This document shows, piece by piece, positions 28,855-37,234 of a DNA stretch of 53,920 nucleotides (position 1 is the stretch's first letter; every line of letters starts with the position of its first letter). This DNA comes from Flavobacteriaceae bacterium. Lineage in GTDB: Bacteria > Bacteroidota > Bacteroidia > Flavobacteriales > Flavobacteriaceae. The stretch lies in the NCBI GenBank assembly GCA_028280265.1, contig JANQMD010000015.1, positions 1-53,920 on the forward strand, in the 5' to 3' direction. The position numbers were made by a program, and so were the translations under genes. The notes under the pieces were generated by a model, which had not been told where the DNA came from, ran no database searches, and saw nothing but the letters and a program-made list of their open reading frames with translations.

Positions 28855-31686
28855 ATGACTAAAAAGATCATTTTAGGATTGATGCTAGCTGCATTTATAG
28901 CTTGTCAACCTAAACAAGAAACCTCTCCAGAATTATCTATCAATTACGAAAAAATCACACTAGACAATGGTTTGGATGTTGTTTTTCATGTAGACCGATC
29001 AGATCCTGTGGTCGCAGTAGAACTGATGGTACATGTTGGATCTGCAAGAGAGATTGAAGGAAGAACAGGATTTGCCCACTTATTTGAACACCTCTTATTT
29101 TTAGAATCTGAAAACCTAGGTAAAGGTGGATTGGATAAGATGAGTGCCCGTATTGGAGGCTCAGGTGCTAATGGCTCAACTTCCAGAGATCGTACAAATT
29201 ATCTACAAACAGTACCGAGTGATGCTCTAGAAAAAATGATTTGGGCAGAAGCTGACAAACTAGGTTGGTTTATCAATACTGTCACTGATCCCGTATTGGC
29301 GAAAGAAAAACAGGTTGTTAAAAATGAGAAAAGGCAAAGTGTTGACAATAGACCCTACGGACATAACCAAGTAATCATAGACCGAAACTTATATCCAAAA
29401 GACCATCCCTATAATTGGCAAGTTATTGGGTCTTTAGAAGATCTACAAAATGCAACCGTAGATGATGTAAAGACATTTTTTAAGACATGGTATGTTCCGA
29501 ATAATTCGACCCTAGTTCTTTCTGGGGATATCGATGTAGAGCAAGCAAAAAAATGGGTACACAAATATTTTGATGAGATTCCAAGAGGAAAAGACATTAC
29601 AAACCTTGAAAAAAGATCGGGTAAAGTCGATGTTACCAAAAGCTTTTATTATGAAGATAATTTTGCCCGCCTTCCTCAGCTGACGATGGTCTGGCCAGCC
29701 GTAGAGTCTTATCACAAAGATGCTTACGCTCTAGACATCTTAACAGAATACCTTACTGATGGAAAAGAAGCTCCATTAAACAAAGTTTTAATAGACGATC
29801 TAAAACTTACTTCATTTACTAGCATGTTTAATTACACTTCTGAATTGGCAGGTCAAGTTCAGCTATCTATCAGAGCTTTCAACAACACAAAGCTAGATGA
29901 AGTTAAAAAAGGAATTGAGCAGGCTTTTGTAGATTTTGAAAGCAATGGAATCCCTCAAAAAGATCTCGATAGAATAAAAGCGGGACAAGAAACCTCATTT
30001 TATAGAAGTCTGTCTAGCGTTTTAGGAAAAGGGACTCGTTTGGCATCATACAATACCTATTTAGATGATCCAGGGTTTGCCACCCAAGATATTAAAAACA
30101 CCTTGTCTGTAACCAAGGAAGACGTTATGGATGTTTACAACAAATATATCAAAGGGAAGAATTACATCGCTACCAGTTTTGTTCCCCGAAACAGCAGAGA
30201 TTTAGCTCTTACCGGAGCAGAGGAGGCAATCATAAAAGAAGAGAAAATAGTCATAGGAGCTGAAGAGAATTTTGATGCTTCTATTGCTGCAAAATATGAA
30301 AAGACACTATCAACTTTCGATCGATCCAAAGAACCAGAATATGGTCCAAGTCCCAAAGTAAAAGTTCCTGAAGTTTGGGAGAGCAGCCTTGACAATGGAT
30401 TGAAAGTTTTTGGAATTCAGAACGATGAAGTTCCTCTGGTTCAATTCAATCTTGTTATTGATGGAGGTCAATTATTAGAGAATTCTGACAAATTAGGTGT
30501 TGCTAGTTTAACCGCGGATTTGATGGAAAAGGGAACTCAAAATAAAACGGTCAGTGAACTTGAGGCTGCTTTGGCTCAGCTGGGAGCTTCTGTGAATGTT
30601 TTTGCAAGCAAGGAGAATATTCGAATTAGCGGCACCACACTTGCCAAAAACTACAATGCTACTTTTGAGCTAGTAAAAGAAATGTTATTACAACCCAGAT
30701 GGGATGAAGCAGAGTTTGAATTGCTAAAGAAAAGATCCATTACCAATCTAAGACAACAAGAAGCAAGTCCAAGAGCAATTGCTGCCAATAACTTCAACAA
30801 ATTGATTTATGGGGAAAAGAATATTCGCTCAAAGAATCTTTTAGGAACCATAGAATCTGTAAATGCAATCAGCTTAGAGGATGTAAAAGATTTTTACAGC
30901 AATTACATCTCTCCATCAGTGGCAAGAATGCATATCGTGGGAGACATCGGCGAAGATAAAATTATGAAGTCTCTAGCATCCTTGCAATCAGATTGGGCAG
31001 TCAAAGAGGTCAACATCCCTGTTTATGAAGCACCTGCACCTCCTAAGAAGTCTACCGTTTACTTCTATGACATTCCCAATGCAAAACAATCTCAATTACG
31101 ATTTGGAGCCCCTGCACTTGCTTACAACGATGCCGACTATTATCCTGCAACAGTGATGAATTACATTCTTGGTGGTGGCGGTTTTGCCTCACAGCTCACA
31201 CAGCAACTAAGAGAAGGGAAAGGGTATACCTACGGAATACGCTCAGGATTTTCAGGGACCAATGCCAAAGGTGCTTTTAGTATTGCTAGCGGTGTTAGGA
31301 GTAATGTGTCTCTAGAAGCTTCTCAACTAGTAAAGCAAATTTTAGAAAACTACGCTAAGAATTACAACGATAAAGATTTGGCAACCACCAAAGGTTTCTT
31401 GATTAAAAGTAACACAAGAGCTTTTGAAACTATGGGAGCAAAATTACGCATGCTCGAAAATATGAGCAATTATGGACTGAGCTCAGATTATGTAAAAGAC
31501 CGTGAAAAGATTGTCAATGAAATGACGATCGAAAAAGTTCAGGAATTAGCAAATAAATATGTCGATCCAAACAAAATGATATGGCTGGTTGTGGGTGATG
31601 CAAGAACACAGTTAAAACGAATGGAGCAACTTGGCTTTGGAAAACCTGTTCTATTAAATGAAACTGAAATTCCAATTAAGGATTAA
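28855..31686 (+). CDS. M16-family zinc peptidase lipoprotein, two fused halves
   Basis: A 943-residue fusion of two M16 units. The first half carries the inverted zinc motif HLFEH at residues 75-79. The second half lacks HxxEH at the matching place (LTADLMEKG), so it is the usual inactive partner. The N-terminus (MTKKIILGLMLAAFIAC) looks like a lipoprotein signal with Cys17 as the lipid-carrying residue, placing it at the periplasmic or outer-membrane face. Role is probably peptide degradation. A clear terminator follows 36 bases after the stop. Confidence 0.93.
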   Translation: MTKKIILGLMLAAFIACQPKQETSPELSINYEKITLDNGLDVVFHVDRSDPVVAVELMVHVGSAREIEGRTGFAHLFEHLLFLESENLGKGGLDKMSARIGGSGANGSTSRDRTNYLQTVPSDALEKMIWAEADKLGWFINTVTDPVLAKEKQVVKNEKRQSVDNRPYGHNQVIIDRNLYPKDHPYNWQVIGSLEDLQNATVDDVKTFFKTWYVPNNSTLVLSGDIDVEQAKKWVHKYFDEIPRGKDITNLEKRSGKVDVTKSFYYEDNFARLPQLTMVWPAVESYHKDAYALDILTEYLTDGKEAPLNKVLIDDLKLTSFTSMFNYTSELAGQVQLSIRAFNNTKLDEVKKGIEQAFVDFESNGIPQKDLDRIKAGQETSFYRSLSSVLGKGTRLASYNTYLDDPGFATQDIKNTLSVTKEDVMDVYNKYIKGKNYIATSFVPRNSRDLALTGAEEAIIKEEKIVIGAEENFDASIAAKYEKTLSTFDRSKEPEYGPSPKVKVPEVWESSLDNGLKVFGIQNDEVPLVQFNLVIDGGQLLENSDKLGVASLTADLMEKGTQNKTVSELEAALAQLGASVNVFASKENIRISGTTLAKNYNATFELVKEMLLQPRWDEAEFELLKKRSITNLRQQEASPRAIAANNFNKLIYGEKNIRSKNLLGTIESVNAISLEDVKDFYSNYISPSVARMHIVGDIGEDKIMKSLASLQSDWAVKEVNIPVYEAPAPPKKSTVYFYDIPNAKQSQLRFGAPALAYNDADYYPATVMNYILGGGGFASQLTQQLREGKGYTYGIRSGFSGTNAKGAFSIASGVRSNVSLEASQLVKQILENYAKNYNDKDLATTKGFLIKSNTRAFETMGAKLRMLENMSNYGLSSDYVKDREKIVNEMTIEKVQELANKYVDPNKMIWLVVGDARTQLKRMEQLGFGKPVLLNETEIPIKD

Positions 31687-31722
31687 AAAATCTCACGAAA
31701 ATTTCAAATATTTCTTTTCATT

Positions 31723-31757
31723 AAATATCCTCTACAAAATCTGGAGGATATTTTTTT
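31723..31757 (+). terminator. Rho-independent terminator after the M16 peptidase
   Basis: A 10-bp stem, AAATATCCTC pairing with GAGGATATTT, has an 11-nt loop and is followed by more Ts. Confidence 0.8.
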
Positions 31758-31800
31758 GACCTAACATAGCTAAAAGCAGCTATAGTTTCGTATAAAACAA

Positions 31801-31808
31801 TACCTTTG
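31801..31808 (+). promoter_or_regulatory. -7 box of the substrate-binding lipoprotein gene
   Basis: TACCTTTG, full match to TAnnTTTG, 25 bases upstream of the ATG at 31834. Confidence 0.55.
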
Positions 31809-31833
31809 CTCTTTAAAACTAAATTTGTCACTT

Positions 31834-32790
31834 ATGAATAAGAAATGGATTCTTTTTCCCGTAACCCTTCTCCTTATCTGTTTAACTGGATGTTCAAACA
31901 CAAAAAACGATGAAAGTATCGAGTTACGTGTTGGTTATTTACCAATAGCCGCTGGTCTTCCACTATTCATTGCCCAAGAAGAAGGCTATTTTAAAGATGC
32001 TGGTTTTCAGGTAACACTAGAAAATTTTGCTAGTAGCGATCTGGTAACTACTGCTGCTACAGAAGGTAAAATTGATATTTTTATTGCTGCATCCAATGTT
32101 ATTTTTGATCAAGGTTTTCAAACTCAGAAAAAGCACAAGCTCATCTACGCAAACCCCTATTCAAAGCGACAAGGTCATATTGCAGATTACTTATTATCTA
32201 AAGACCTTACCAAAATTTCAAAAATACAAGATTTGAAAGGGAAAACTATTGGTGTTTTTCCTGGTTCTGTTTCTTTGGTTTTTTTAAATGAAATTCTTAG
32301 AAAATATGGGATACAGCCAAATGAATATACATTGAAGCAAATGGTTCCTTCACAATGGATTGCTGCTCTACAGTCTGGACAAGTAGATGCTCTCTCTGCC
32401 ATAGAGCCTGTTGCTTCTGAAATTATTCAAAATCAAATTGCACAGCCCATTGTCTCTGGTTTTTTTGCTGAACTTATGCCAGAAGTTCCTCTCTCTGCTC
32501 AATGGATTTCATACGATTTTAGTAAAAAGAACAATTCACAGACCCTAACAAAGCTCATTCAAGTTATGAATAGAGTTGTTGATTTCGTACAGACAAACCC
32601 TGATTTAGCAAAAAAACATCTGCAGAAGTATGTTCCTGTTAGCAATTCTGTACTTCCCCATGTACAATTGAACTATTGGACCAAACATGAAAATATTCAA
32701 CCCAATGTTTTTCAAAGCTTTATTGATTTATTGCATAGTCACAATGAACTTTTAAACAAAGAAAATATAAACGATTACCTCTTAAAATAA
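31834..32790 (+). CDS. ABC-type substrate-binding lipoprotein (SsuA/ThiY/NMT1-like)
   Basis: A 318-residue periplasmic-binding-protein fold. MNKKWILFPVTLLLICLTGC is a textbook lipoprotein signal with Cys20 acylated. The mature start ELRVGYLPIAAGLPLFIAQEEGYF is typical of the SsuA/NMT1 family that binds sulfonates, thiamine precursors or nitrate-like ligands. The ATG at 31834 is preferred to a TTG nine bases upstream because it gives the clean lipoprotein signal. No permease or ATPase gene is adjacent, so the ligand cannot be inferred from context. Confidence 0.88.
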   Translation: MNKKWILFPVTLLLICLTGCSNTKNDESIELRVGYLPIAAGLPLFIAQEEGYFKDAGFQVTLENFASSDLVTTAATEGKIDIFIAASNVIFDQGFQTQKKHKLIYANPYSKRQGHIADYLLSKDLTKISKIQDLKGKTIGVFPGSVSLVFLNEILRKYGIQPNEYTLKQMVPSQWIAALQSGQVDALSAIEPVASEIIQNQIAQPIVSGFFAELMPEVPLSAQWISYDFSKKNNSQTLTKLIQVMNRVVDFVQTNPDLAKKHLQKYVPVSNSVLPHVQLNYWTKHENIQPNVFQSFIDLLHSHNELLNKENINDYLLK

Positions 32791-32872
32791 TTTCGTTTTA
32801 TACAACAGCTAGTTCATTTTCTTGCAGTATTTTTTCTAAAGAAATTAAAGAGCTTTTTATAGTTAAATATAG

Positions 32873-32942
32873 AAAAAGCCCGCTTTACTTTGACTTACCT
32901 AGTTTGTTGACAAGGTAAACTCAGTAATCAACGGGCTTTTTT
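32873..32942. terminator. Bidirectional terminator between the convergent lipoprotein and fabD genes
   Basis: AAAAAGCCCG (32873-32882) pairs with CGGGCTTTTTT (32932-32942). T tracts lie on both strands, so it can serve the plus-strand lipoprotein gene and minus-strand fabD. The 49-nt interior is itself structured: TTACCT pairs with AGGTAA, with a TTGT/ACAA pairing within. Confidence 0.75.
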
Positions 32943-32962
32943 GTTTCTATAACTTTTTTTTC

Positions 32963-33850
32963 CTAAGCTTCGAAGCTAGCACCAGCAGCAGCAACGCTTC
33001 TATCGATCTTACGCATTAATCCTTGTAAAACTTTACCTGGACCAACTTCAATAAATTCTGTACCTCCATCAGCAATCATCGCTTGAATGGATTGCGTCCA
33101 TTTTACAGGCGCTGTTAACTGTGCAATTAAGTTCTCTTTAATCTCCGCAGCTGAAGTCACAGCTTTCGCAGGAACATTCTGATAAACAGGACAAGCTGGC
33201 TCGTTAAAATTTGTAGCCTCAATAGCTGCGGCCAATTCTTCTCGCGCTGGCTCCATCATTGGAGAGTGAAACGCTCCACCGACAGGTAACAATAAGGCTC
33301 TTCTTGCTCCTTTTTCAGTTAAAACTTCACAGGCTTTTTCTACTGCCGACACTTCTCCTGAAATCACCAATTGACCAGGGCAGTTATAATTTGCCGCTAC
33401 CACTACTCCATCAATATCATTACATACTTGTTCTACAACTTCATCATCTAATCCTAAAACTGCTGCCATTGTGGAAGGTTGAATTTCACAAGCTTTTTGC
33501 ATCGCCATTGCTCTTTGAGAAACTAGTTTTAACCCATCTTCAAAAGACAAAACTCCTGCTGCTACTAAAGCAGATAATTCTCCAAGAGAATGTCCAGCTA
33601 CCATCTCTGGTTGAAAACTATCTCCTAATACTTTTGCTAGGATCACAGAATGTAAAAATATGGCTGGTTGAGTTACCTTAGTTTGCTTTAATTCTTCTGC
33701 AGTTCCTTCGAACATCACATCTGTAATACTAAAGCCTAAAATTTTGTTTGCATTTTCAAATAATTCTTGCGCTATCTCAGACCCTTCATATAAGTCTAAA
33801 CCCATCCCTGTAAACTGAGCTCCTTGTCCAGGAAAAATATATGCCTTCAT
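32963..33850 (-). CDS. fabD: Malonyl-CoA--ACP transacylase FabD
   Basis: Cytoplasmic enzyme that loads malonyl groups onto acyl carrier protein for fatty-acid elongation. The N-terminal FPGQGAQFTGMG starts at residue 6. The nucleophile is Ser88 in GHSLGE, and the catalytic histidine lies in GGAFHSPMM. Length 295, typical. A minus-strand TATTTTTG box lies 27 bases upstream. It stands alone, not in a fab cluster, and is convergent with the substrate-binding lipoprotein. Confidence 0.96.
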   Translation of the reverse strand: MKAYIFPGQGAQFTGMGLDLYEGSEIAQELFENANKILGFSITDVMFEGTAEELKQTKVTQPAIFLHSVILAKVLGDSFQPEMVAGHSLGELSALVAAGVLSFEDGLKLVSQRAMAMQKACEIQPSTMAAVLGLDDEVVEQVCNDIDGVVVAANYNCPGQLVISGEVSAVEKACEVLTEKGARRALLLPVGGAFHSPMMEPAREELAAAIEATNFNEPACPVYQNVPAKAVTSAAEIKENLIAQLTAPVKWTQSIQAMIADGGTEFIEVGPGKVLQGLMRKIDRSVAAAGASFEA

Positions 33851-33876
33851 AAAAAAAATTTCATTGTTAGATTCGG

Positions 33877-33884
33877 CAAAAATA
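33877..33884 (-). promoter_or_regulatory. -7 box of fabD
   Basis: Minus-strand TATTTTTG, full match to TAnnTTTG, 27 bases upstream of the fabD ATG. The REP-like palindrome begins just upstream of it. Confidence 0.5.
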
Positions 33885-33896
33885 GGAATTTATACT

Positions 33897-33975
33897 GTCA
33901 TTATGAACGAAGTGAGATAATCTGTTTCTAAAGATTACTTCCACTTTTCTGTGAAGCTTCTCAATGACATTATAA
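33897..33975. repeat. Intergenic imperfect palindrome (TGTCATT...AATGACA)
   Basis: Outer arms TGTCATT and AATGACA flank AGATAATCT/AAGATTACTT and an inner CTGTGAAGC segment. It is the same type of dispersed palindrome as at 10519-10601. It lies between the divergent fabD and queuosine-transporter genes. Confidence 0.65.
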
Positions 33976-33993
33976 ATTAGTAATTTCGCTAAT

Positions 33994-34698
33994 ATGACAG
34001 ACAAAAAACTAGCACACGCTCAAACTGTATATCTCATTCTAGCAGCTCTTTTTATTGCTTCTCTGGTAACTTCTAATTTAATTTTTCAAAAGTTTTTTTA
34101 CTGGTATCCTATTGAGAATGGAGAAGTTTTTGGATCAAAATTATTTGAGGTTTCTGTAGGACTTCTCCCTTATCCGATTACTTTTTTAATTACAGATATC
34201 TTATCAGAAATCTATGGAAAGAAGAAAGCAAACCAAGTAGTCATTGCTGGAATTTTTGCCTCTTTTTTCTCGTTAGCTATCATCTTTGTTTCCAGAGAGG
34301 TTCCTGCCACACCATGGTCTCCCGTAAATGACACGACTTTTGTAGAAGTTTTTGGAGCCGCACCTCTTGCCGTATTGGCTTCCATGATGGCCTATTTATT
34401 TGCACAGTTTATAGACATTCGCATTTATCATTTTTGGAAAAATCTAACAGAGGGAAATCATTTGTGGTTACGAAATAATTTCTCAACGTTCTCATCTCAA
34501 ATTATAGATACACTTACCGTTTTAGTGCTGCTATGCTCCTTTGGAATCATCGATTGGGATAAATTTTTAGGTCTTCTAATAAGTGGAGTTATATTTAAAA
34601 TAATGATTGCACTACTAGACACCCCTATTTTATATGCGATTGTATTTGCTTTTCGAAAATATTTCCATTTAGAAAAAGGAGAAGAAATCAAAATTTAA
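33994..34698 (+). CDS. Queuosine-precursor transporter (YhhQ/VUT family)
   Basis: A 234-residue inner-membrane protein with about six helices. It has the family stretches FEVSVGLLPYPITFLITDILSE (in the N-terminal third) and FSTFSSQIIDTLTVLVLL. Family members import preQ0/preQ1-type precursors for the queuosine tRNA modification. No que genes are adjacent. Start ATG at 33994 follows a REP-like palindrome. Confidence 0.88.
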   Translation: MTDKKLAHAQTVYLILAALFIASLVTSNLIFQKFFYWYPIENGEVFGSKLFEVSVGLLPYPITFLITDILSEIYGKKKANQVVIAGIFASFFSLAIIFVSREVPATPWSPVNDTTFVEVFGAAPLAVLASMMAYLFAQFIDIRIYHFWKNLTEGNHLWLRNNFSTFSSQIIDTLTVLVLLCSFGIIDWDKFLGLLISGVIFKIMIALLDTPILYAIVFAFRKYFHLEKGEEIKI

Positions 34699-34757
34699 TT
34701 TTTCTGTAAACTCTTTCCTATCCTCTCGTCTAAACCGTCAGAACAAAATTTCTCATT

Positions 34758-35465
34758 ATGAAAAGATTTTTATCCATCGTCAGCTTATTTCTATTTATAG
34801 GAGCTAGTGCACAAACTTCTGAATTCAATAATTTACTTCAATCCCATGTTGATGCGAAAGGAAATGTAGATTACAAGTCGCTAAAAGCGAATGAATCTCA
34901 ACTGGATGCTTTTTTAAATTATTTAAGCAACACGAAACCTCAAGATGATTGGTCTGCAAATAAAGAAAAAGCCTTTTGGATCAATGCCTACAATGCGTAT
35001 ACGATTAAATTGATTTTGGAAAACTACCCTATTAAGAGTATCATGGATATTAAAAAGAAAGGCAAAAGTGCTTGGAAATATTCATTTGCAAAAGTTGGAG
35101 GAACTACCTATACCTTAGATCATATTGAGCATGAAATTTTACGAAAGAAATTCAAAGACCCAAGGATACACGTGGGTGTAAACTGTGCATCGGGTTCTTG
35201 TCCAAAATTGGCTAACTTAGCATTTACAGAAAACAATATTGAATCGGAGTTAGAACGTTTAATGAAAGAATTTATTAACGACCCTAACCGAAATAAATTG
35301 ACAAATAAAAAGGTTCAAATTTCAGAAATTTTCAATTGGTTTAGGGATGACTTTACTGCTGACGGAACTGTGATTGACTACATCAATAAGTATGCTGATG
35401 TAAAAGTTCACAAAAGAGCTAAAATCAAACACTTGCCTTACGATTGGAGTTTGAACGGTAAATAA
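34758..35465 (+). CDS. Secreted DUF547-domain protein
   Basis: A 235-residue exported protein with signal peptide MKRFLSIVSLFLFIGASA. The DUF547 hallmark stretches are WINAYNAYTIKLILENYP near residue 75 and INPRIHVGVNCAS-like DPRIHVGVNCASGSCP near residue 135. The fold is thought to be related to papain-like enzymes, but the function is not established. It precedes the arsenosugar cluster, separated by the cloverleaf palindrome, so membership of that cluster is uncertain. Confidence 0.88.
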   Translation: MKRFLSIVSLFLFIGASAQTSEFNNLLQSHVDAKGNVDYKSLKANESQLDAFLNYLSNTKPQDDWSANKEKAFWINAYNAYTIKLILENYPIKSIMDIKKKGKSAWKYSFAKVGGTTYTLDHIEHEILRKKFKDPRIHVGVNCASGSCPKLANLAFTENNIESELERLMKEFINDPNRNKLTNKKVQISEIFNWFRDDFTADGTVIDYINKYADVKVHKRAKIKHLPYDWSLNGK

Positions 35466-35480
35466 ACAACGTACTGTCAG

Positions 35481-35561
35481 TTCGAGTATCATGCTAAAAA
35501 GCATGATGTATCGAGAACAAAATACTTCTCGATACTATTACGCCAAGCGTAATCACTCGAA
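35481..35561. repeat. Three-armed cloverleaf palindrome
   Basis: An outer stem TTCGAGT (35481-35487)/ACTCGAA (35555-35561) encloses three perfect hairpins with almost no bases between them. Arm 1 is ATCATGCT-AAAA-AGCATGAT (35488-35507). Arm 2 is GTATCGAGAA-8 nt-TTCTCGATAC (35508-35535). Arm 3 is ATTACGC-CAA-GCGTAAT (35537-35553). All four stems are fully paired. Decayed arms resembling 1 and 3 occur in other intergenic gaps of this window. It is not a tRNA: arm sizes, loops and a CCA-type acceptor do not fit. Confidence 0.85.
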
Positions 35562-35583
35562 GTGGCAAAAAGAATAAAAATAG

Positions 35584-35919
35584 ATGTCGAAAACATATTA
35601 CGATCCAGCTGATTTAAGAAAGTTTGGAAAGATTACAGAATGGAGCGAAGAACTTGGCAACAAGTTCTTCGATTATTATGGAAAGGTCTTTGAAGAAGGT
35701 GCATTAACTGCTAGAGAAAAATCACTCATTGCCTTGGCAGTAGCTCATACTGAGCAATGCCCTTATTGCATAGACGCTTATACAAAAGATGGTCTACAAC
35801 GAGGAATTACCAAAGAAGAAATGATGGAGGCTGTTCATGTAGGAGCAGCTATTAAAAGTGGAGCAACTTTGGTTCATGGAGTTCAGATGATGAACAAAGT
35901 GAATAAGTTAGAGATGTAA
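35584..35919 (+). CDS. AhpD-like arsenosugar-associated peroxidase-like protein
   Basis: An all-helical AhpD/carboxymuconolactone-decarboxylase-family protein of 111 residues with the redox pair Cys59-x-x-Cys62 in EQCPYCIDAYTKDG and downstream histidine in EAVHVGAAIKSG. Members found beside arsS are annotated as arsenosugar biosynthesis-associated peroxidase-like proteins; their reaction is not established. It is separated from arsS by 213 bases of hairpin-rich sequence, so it may be transcribed separately. A disulfide reductase role toward arsenic intermediates is inference. Confidence 0.88.
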   Translation: MSKTYYDPADLRKFGKITEWSEELGNKFFDYYGKVFEEGALTAREKSLIALAVAHTEQCPYCIDAYTKDGLQRGITKEEMMEAVHVGAAIKSGATLVHGVQMMNKVNKLEM

Positions 35920-35956
35920 GCAGACTGTTTTTTGCTTAGCAAAATACAGATCGCTT

Positions 35957-36117
35957 ATTCCAACGAAAGTTGGAATCTCATCCAAAAGAATCACCCTGAG
36001 CCTGCCTGTCGGCAGACAAGCGAAGTTGAAGGGGCTCTATGAATCAAATTCACAATAACAAGGATTATTAAATAAGATACTGAATCACACTTCGACAAGC
36101 TCAGTGTAAAAATTCAG
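35957..36117. repeat. Hairpin-rich REP-like patch between the AhpD-like gene and arsS
   Basis: Three separate hairpins: ATTCCAAC-GAAA-GTTGGAAT (35957-35976); CTGCC-TGTC-GGCAG (36002-36015) inside a CACCCTGAGC...GAAGTTGAAGGGG element; and CTGAAT/ATTCAG enclosing ACACT...AGTGT with CTTCGACAAGCTCAG (36080-36117). The CTTCGACAAGCTCAG text is a common dispersed-repeat core in many bacterial genomes. No gene is visible in the gap 35920-36132. Confidence 0.7.
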
Positions 36118-36132
36118 CATGATAAAATTAAA

Positions 36133-37188
36133 ATGAGTAAAAAATCACTTTTAGCAAGAAACAACGATCTCGCCAATACCGAACGTCAATTAGAAATTCT
36201 TTCTAATGGTATGTTCGCGGATGGTGAGTTACCCACATTTGCTAAAAAAATCAAAGAGACCAATCAGTTTCCTTTGCGCCCCAAAAAATTGGAAATCCTA
36301 CAAATTAATGTAGGGTATATGTGCAATCAGGTTTGTGCACATTGCCATGTAGATGCGGGGCCAGACAGAAAAGAAATCATGACCAAAGAGACCATGCAAC
36401 AGTGTTTAGAGGTTATCAAAAAAACAGGAGCTCATACGCTTGATTTAACAGGTGGTGCTCCTGAAATGAATCCAAATTTTCGATGGTTTGTAGAAGAGGC
36501 AGCAAAAGTGGGAATTAAAGACTTTATTGTTCGTTCTAACCTCACCATTATTCGAGCCAATAAAAAGTATCATGACCTACCCGAGTTTTTCAAAAAACAC
36601 AATGTGCATGTTGTGAGTTCTATGCCACATTGGACCAGAGGGAAAACAGACAAGCAGCGTGGAGATGGTGTCTTTGACAAGTCTATTCAAGCTCTTAAAG
36701 ATTTAAACGCAGTGGGATACGGAATGCCAGGTAGTAGCTTACGATTAGACTTGGTGTACAATCCTTCTGGAGCTTTTTTACCAGGAGATCAAATGGCATT
36801 AGAAGCTGACTTTAAGAAGGCTTTAAAGGAAGATTTTGGAATCCATTTTCACAATTTATTTACCATTACTAATTTACCCATCAGTCGGTTTTTAGATTAT
36901 CTGATTGCTTCTGAAAACTATGAAGACTATATGTATGCATTGGTGGAAGCTTATAATCCTGCAGCCGTAGAAAATGTAATGTGCACCAATACCTTGTCTG
37001 TAAGCTGGGATGGTTGGTTATACGATTGTGATTTTAACCAGATGCTAAATTTAAAAGTAGCAAGCAAAGTAAAACACATTTCGGAGTACAACGAAGAGTT
37101 GTTGCAAAACAGAAATATTGTTATCAATCAGCATTGCTATGGTTGTACAGCTGGGGCAGGAAGTAGCTGTCAAGGAGTCGTTGCATAA
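36133..37188 (+). CDS. arsS: Arsenosugar biosynthesis radical SAM protein ArsS
   Basis: Radical SAM enzyme of 351 residues. The [4Fe-4S]-binding motif Cx3Cx2C is C64, C68, C71 in CNQVCAHC, followed by LDLTGGAPEMNP. A second cysteine-containing domain includes VMCTNTLSVSWDGWLYDCDFNQ and a C-terminal CYGCTAGAGSSC (C335, C338, C346). ArsS joins a 5'-deoxyadenosyl group to dimethylated arsenic on the way to arsenosugars. Some family members contain selenocysteine; here the frame has no internal TGA, so this is the all-cysteine form. First gene of a compact run ending in arsM. Confidence 0.95.
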   Translation: MSKKSLLARNNDLANTERQLEILSNGMFADGELPTFAKKIKETNQFPLRPKKLEILQINVGYMCNQVCAHCHVDAGPDRKEIMTKETMQQCLEVIKKTGAHTLDLTGGAPEMNPNFRWFVEEAAKVGIKDFIVRSNLTIIRANKKYHDLPEFFKKHNVHVVSSMPHWTRGKTDKQRGDGVFDKSIQALKDLNAVGYGMPGSSLRLDLVYNPSGAFLPGDQMALEADFKKALKEDFGIHFHNLFTITNLPISRFLDYLIASENYEDYMYALVEAYNPAAVENVMCTNTLSVSWDGWLYDCDFNQMLNLKVASKVKHISEYNEELLQNRNIVINQHCYGCTAGAGSSCQGVVA

Positions 37189-37234
37189 AGTAATTATGGA
37201 GGTTGAATTATGTCAATTGTGAATTTTGAATTTT

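Noticed and set aside
33259..33681. Plus-strand reading frame of 140 codons, leucine-rich
   Set aside because: Antisense to fabD, with biased composition produced by the opposite strand's codons.
34758..35465. DUF547 protein as part of the arsenosugar cluster
   Set aside because: Only adjacency supports this. A repeat-filled gap separates them, and DUF547 is not known from arsenic pathways.
35481..35561. Cloverleaf taken as a tRNA
   Set aside because: No D- or T-loop consensus, no 7-base anticodon loop, an 8-base loop on a 10-bp arm and a 3-base loop on another; the outer stem has no discriminator or CCA logic.
37100..37188. Selenocysteine codon in arsS
   Set aside because: The C-terminal CYGCTAGAGSSC region is read through without any in-frame TGA before the final TAA.
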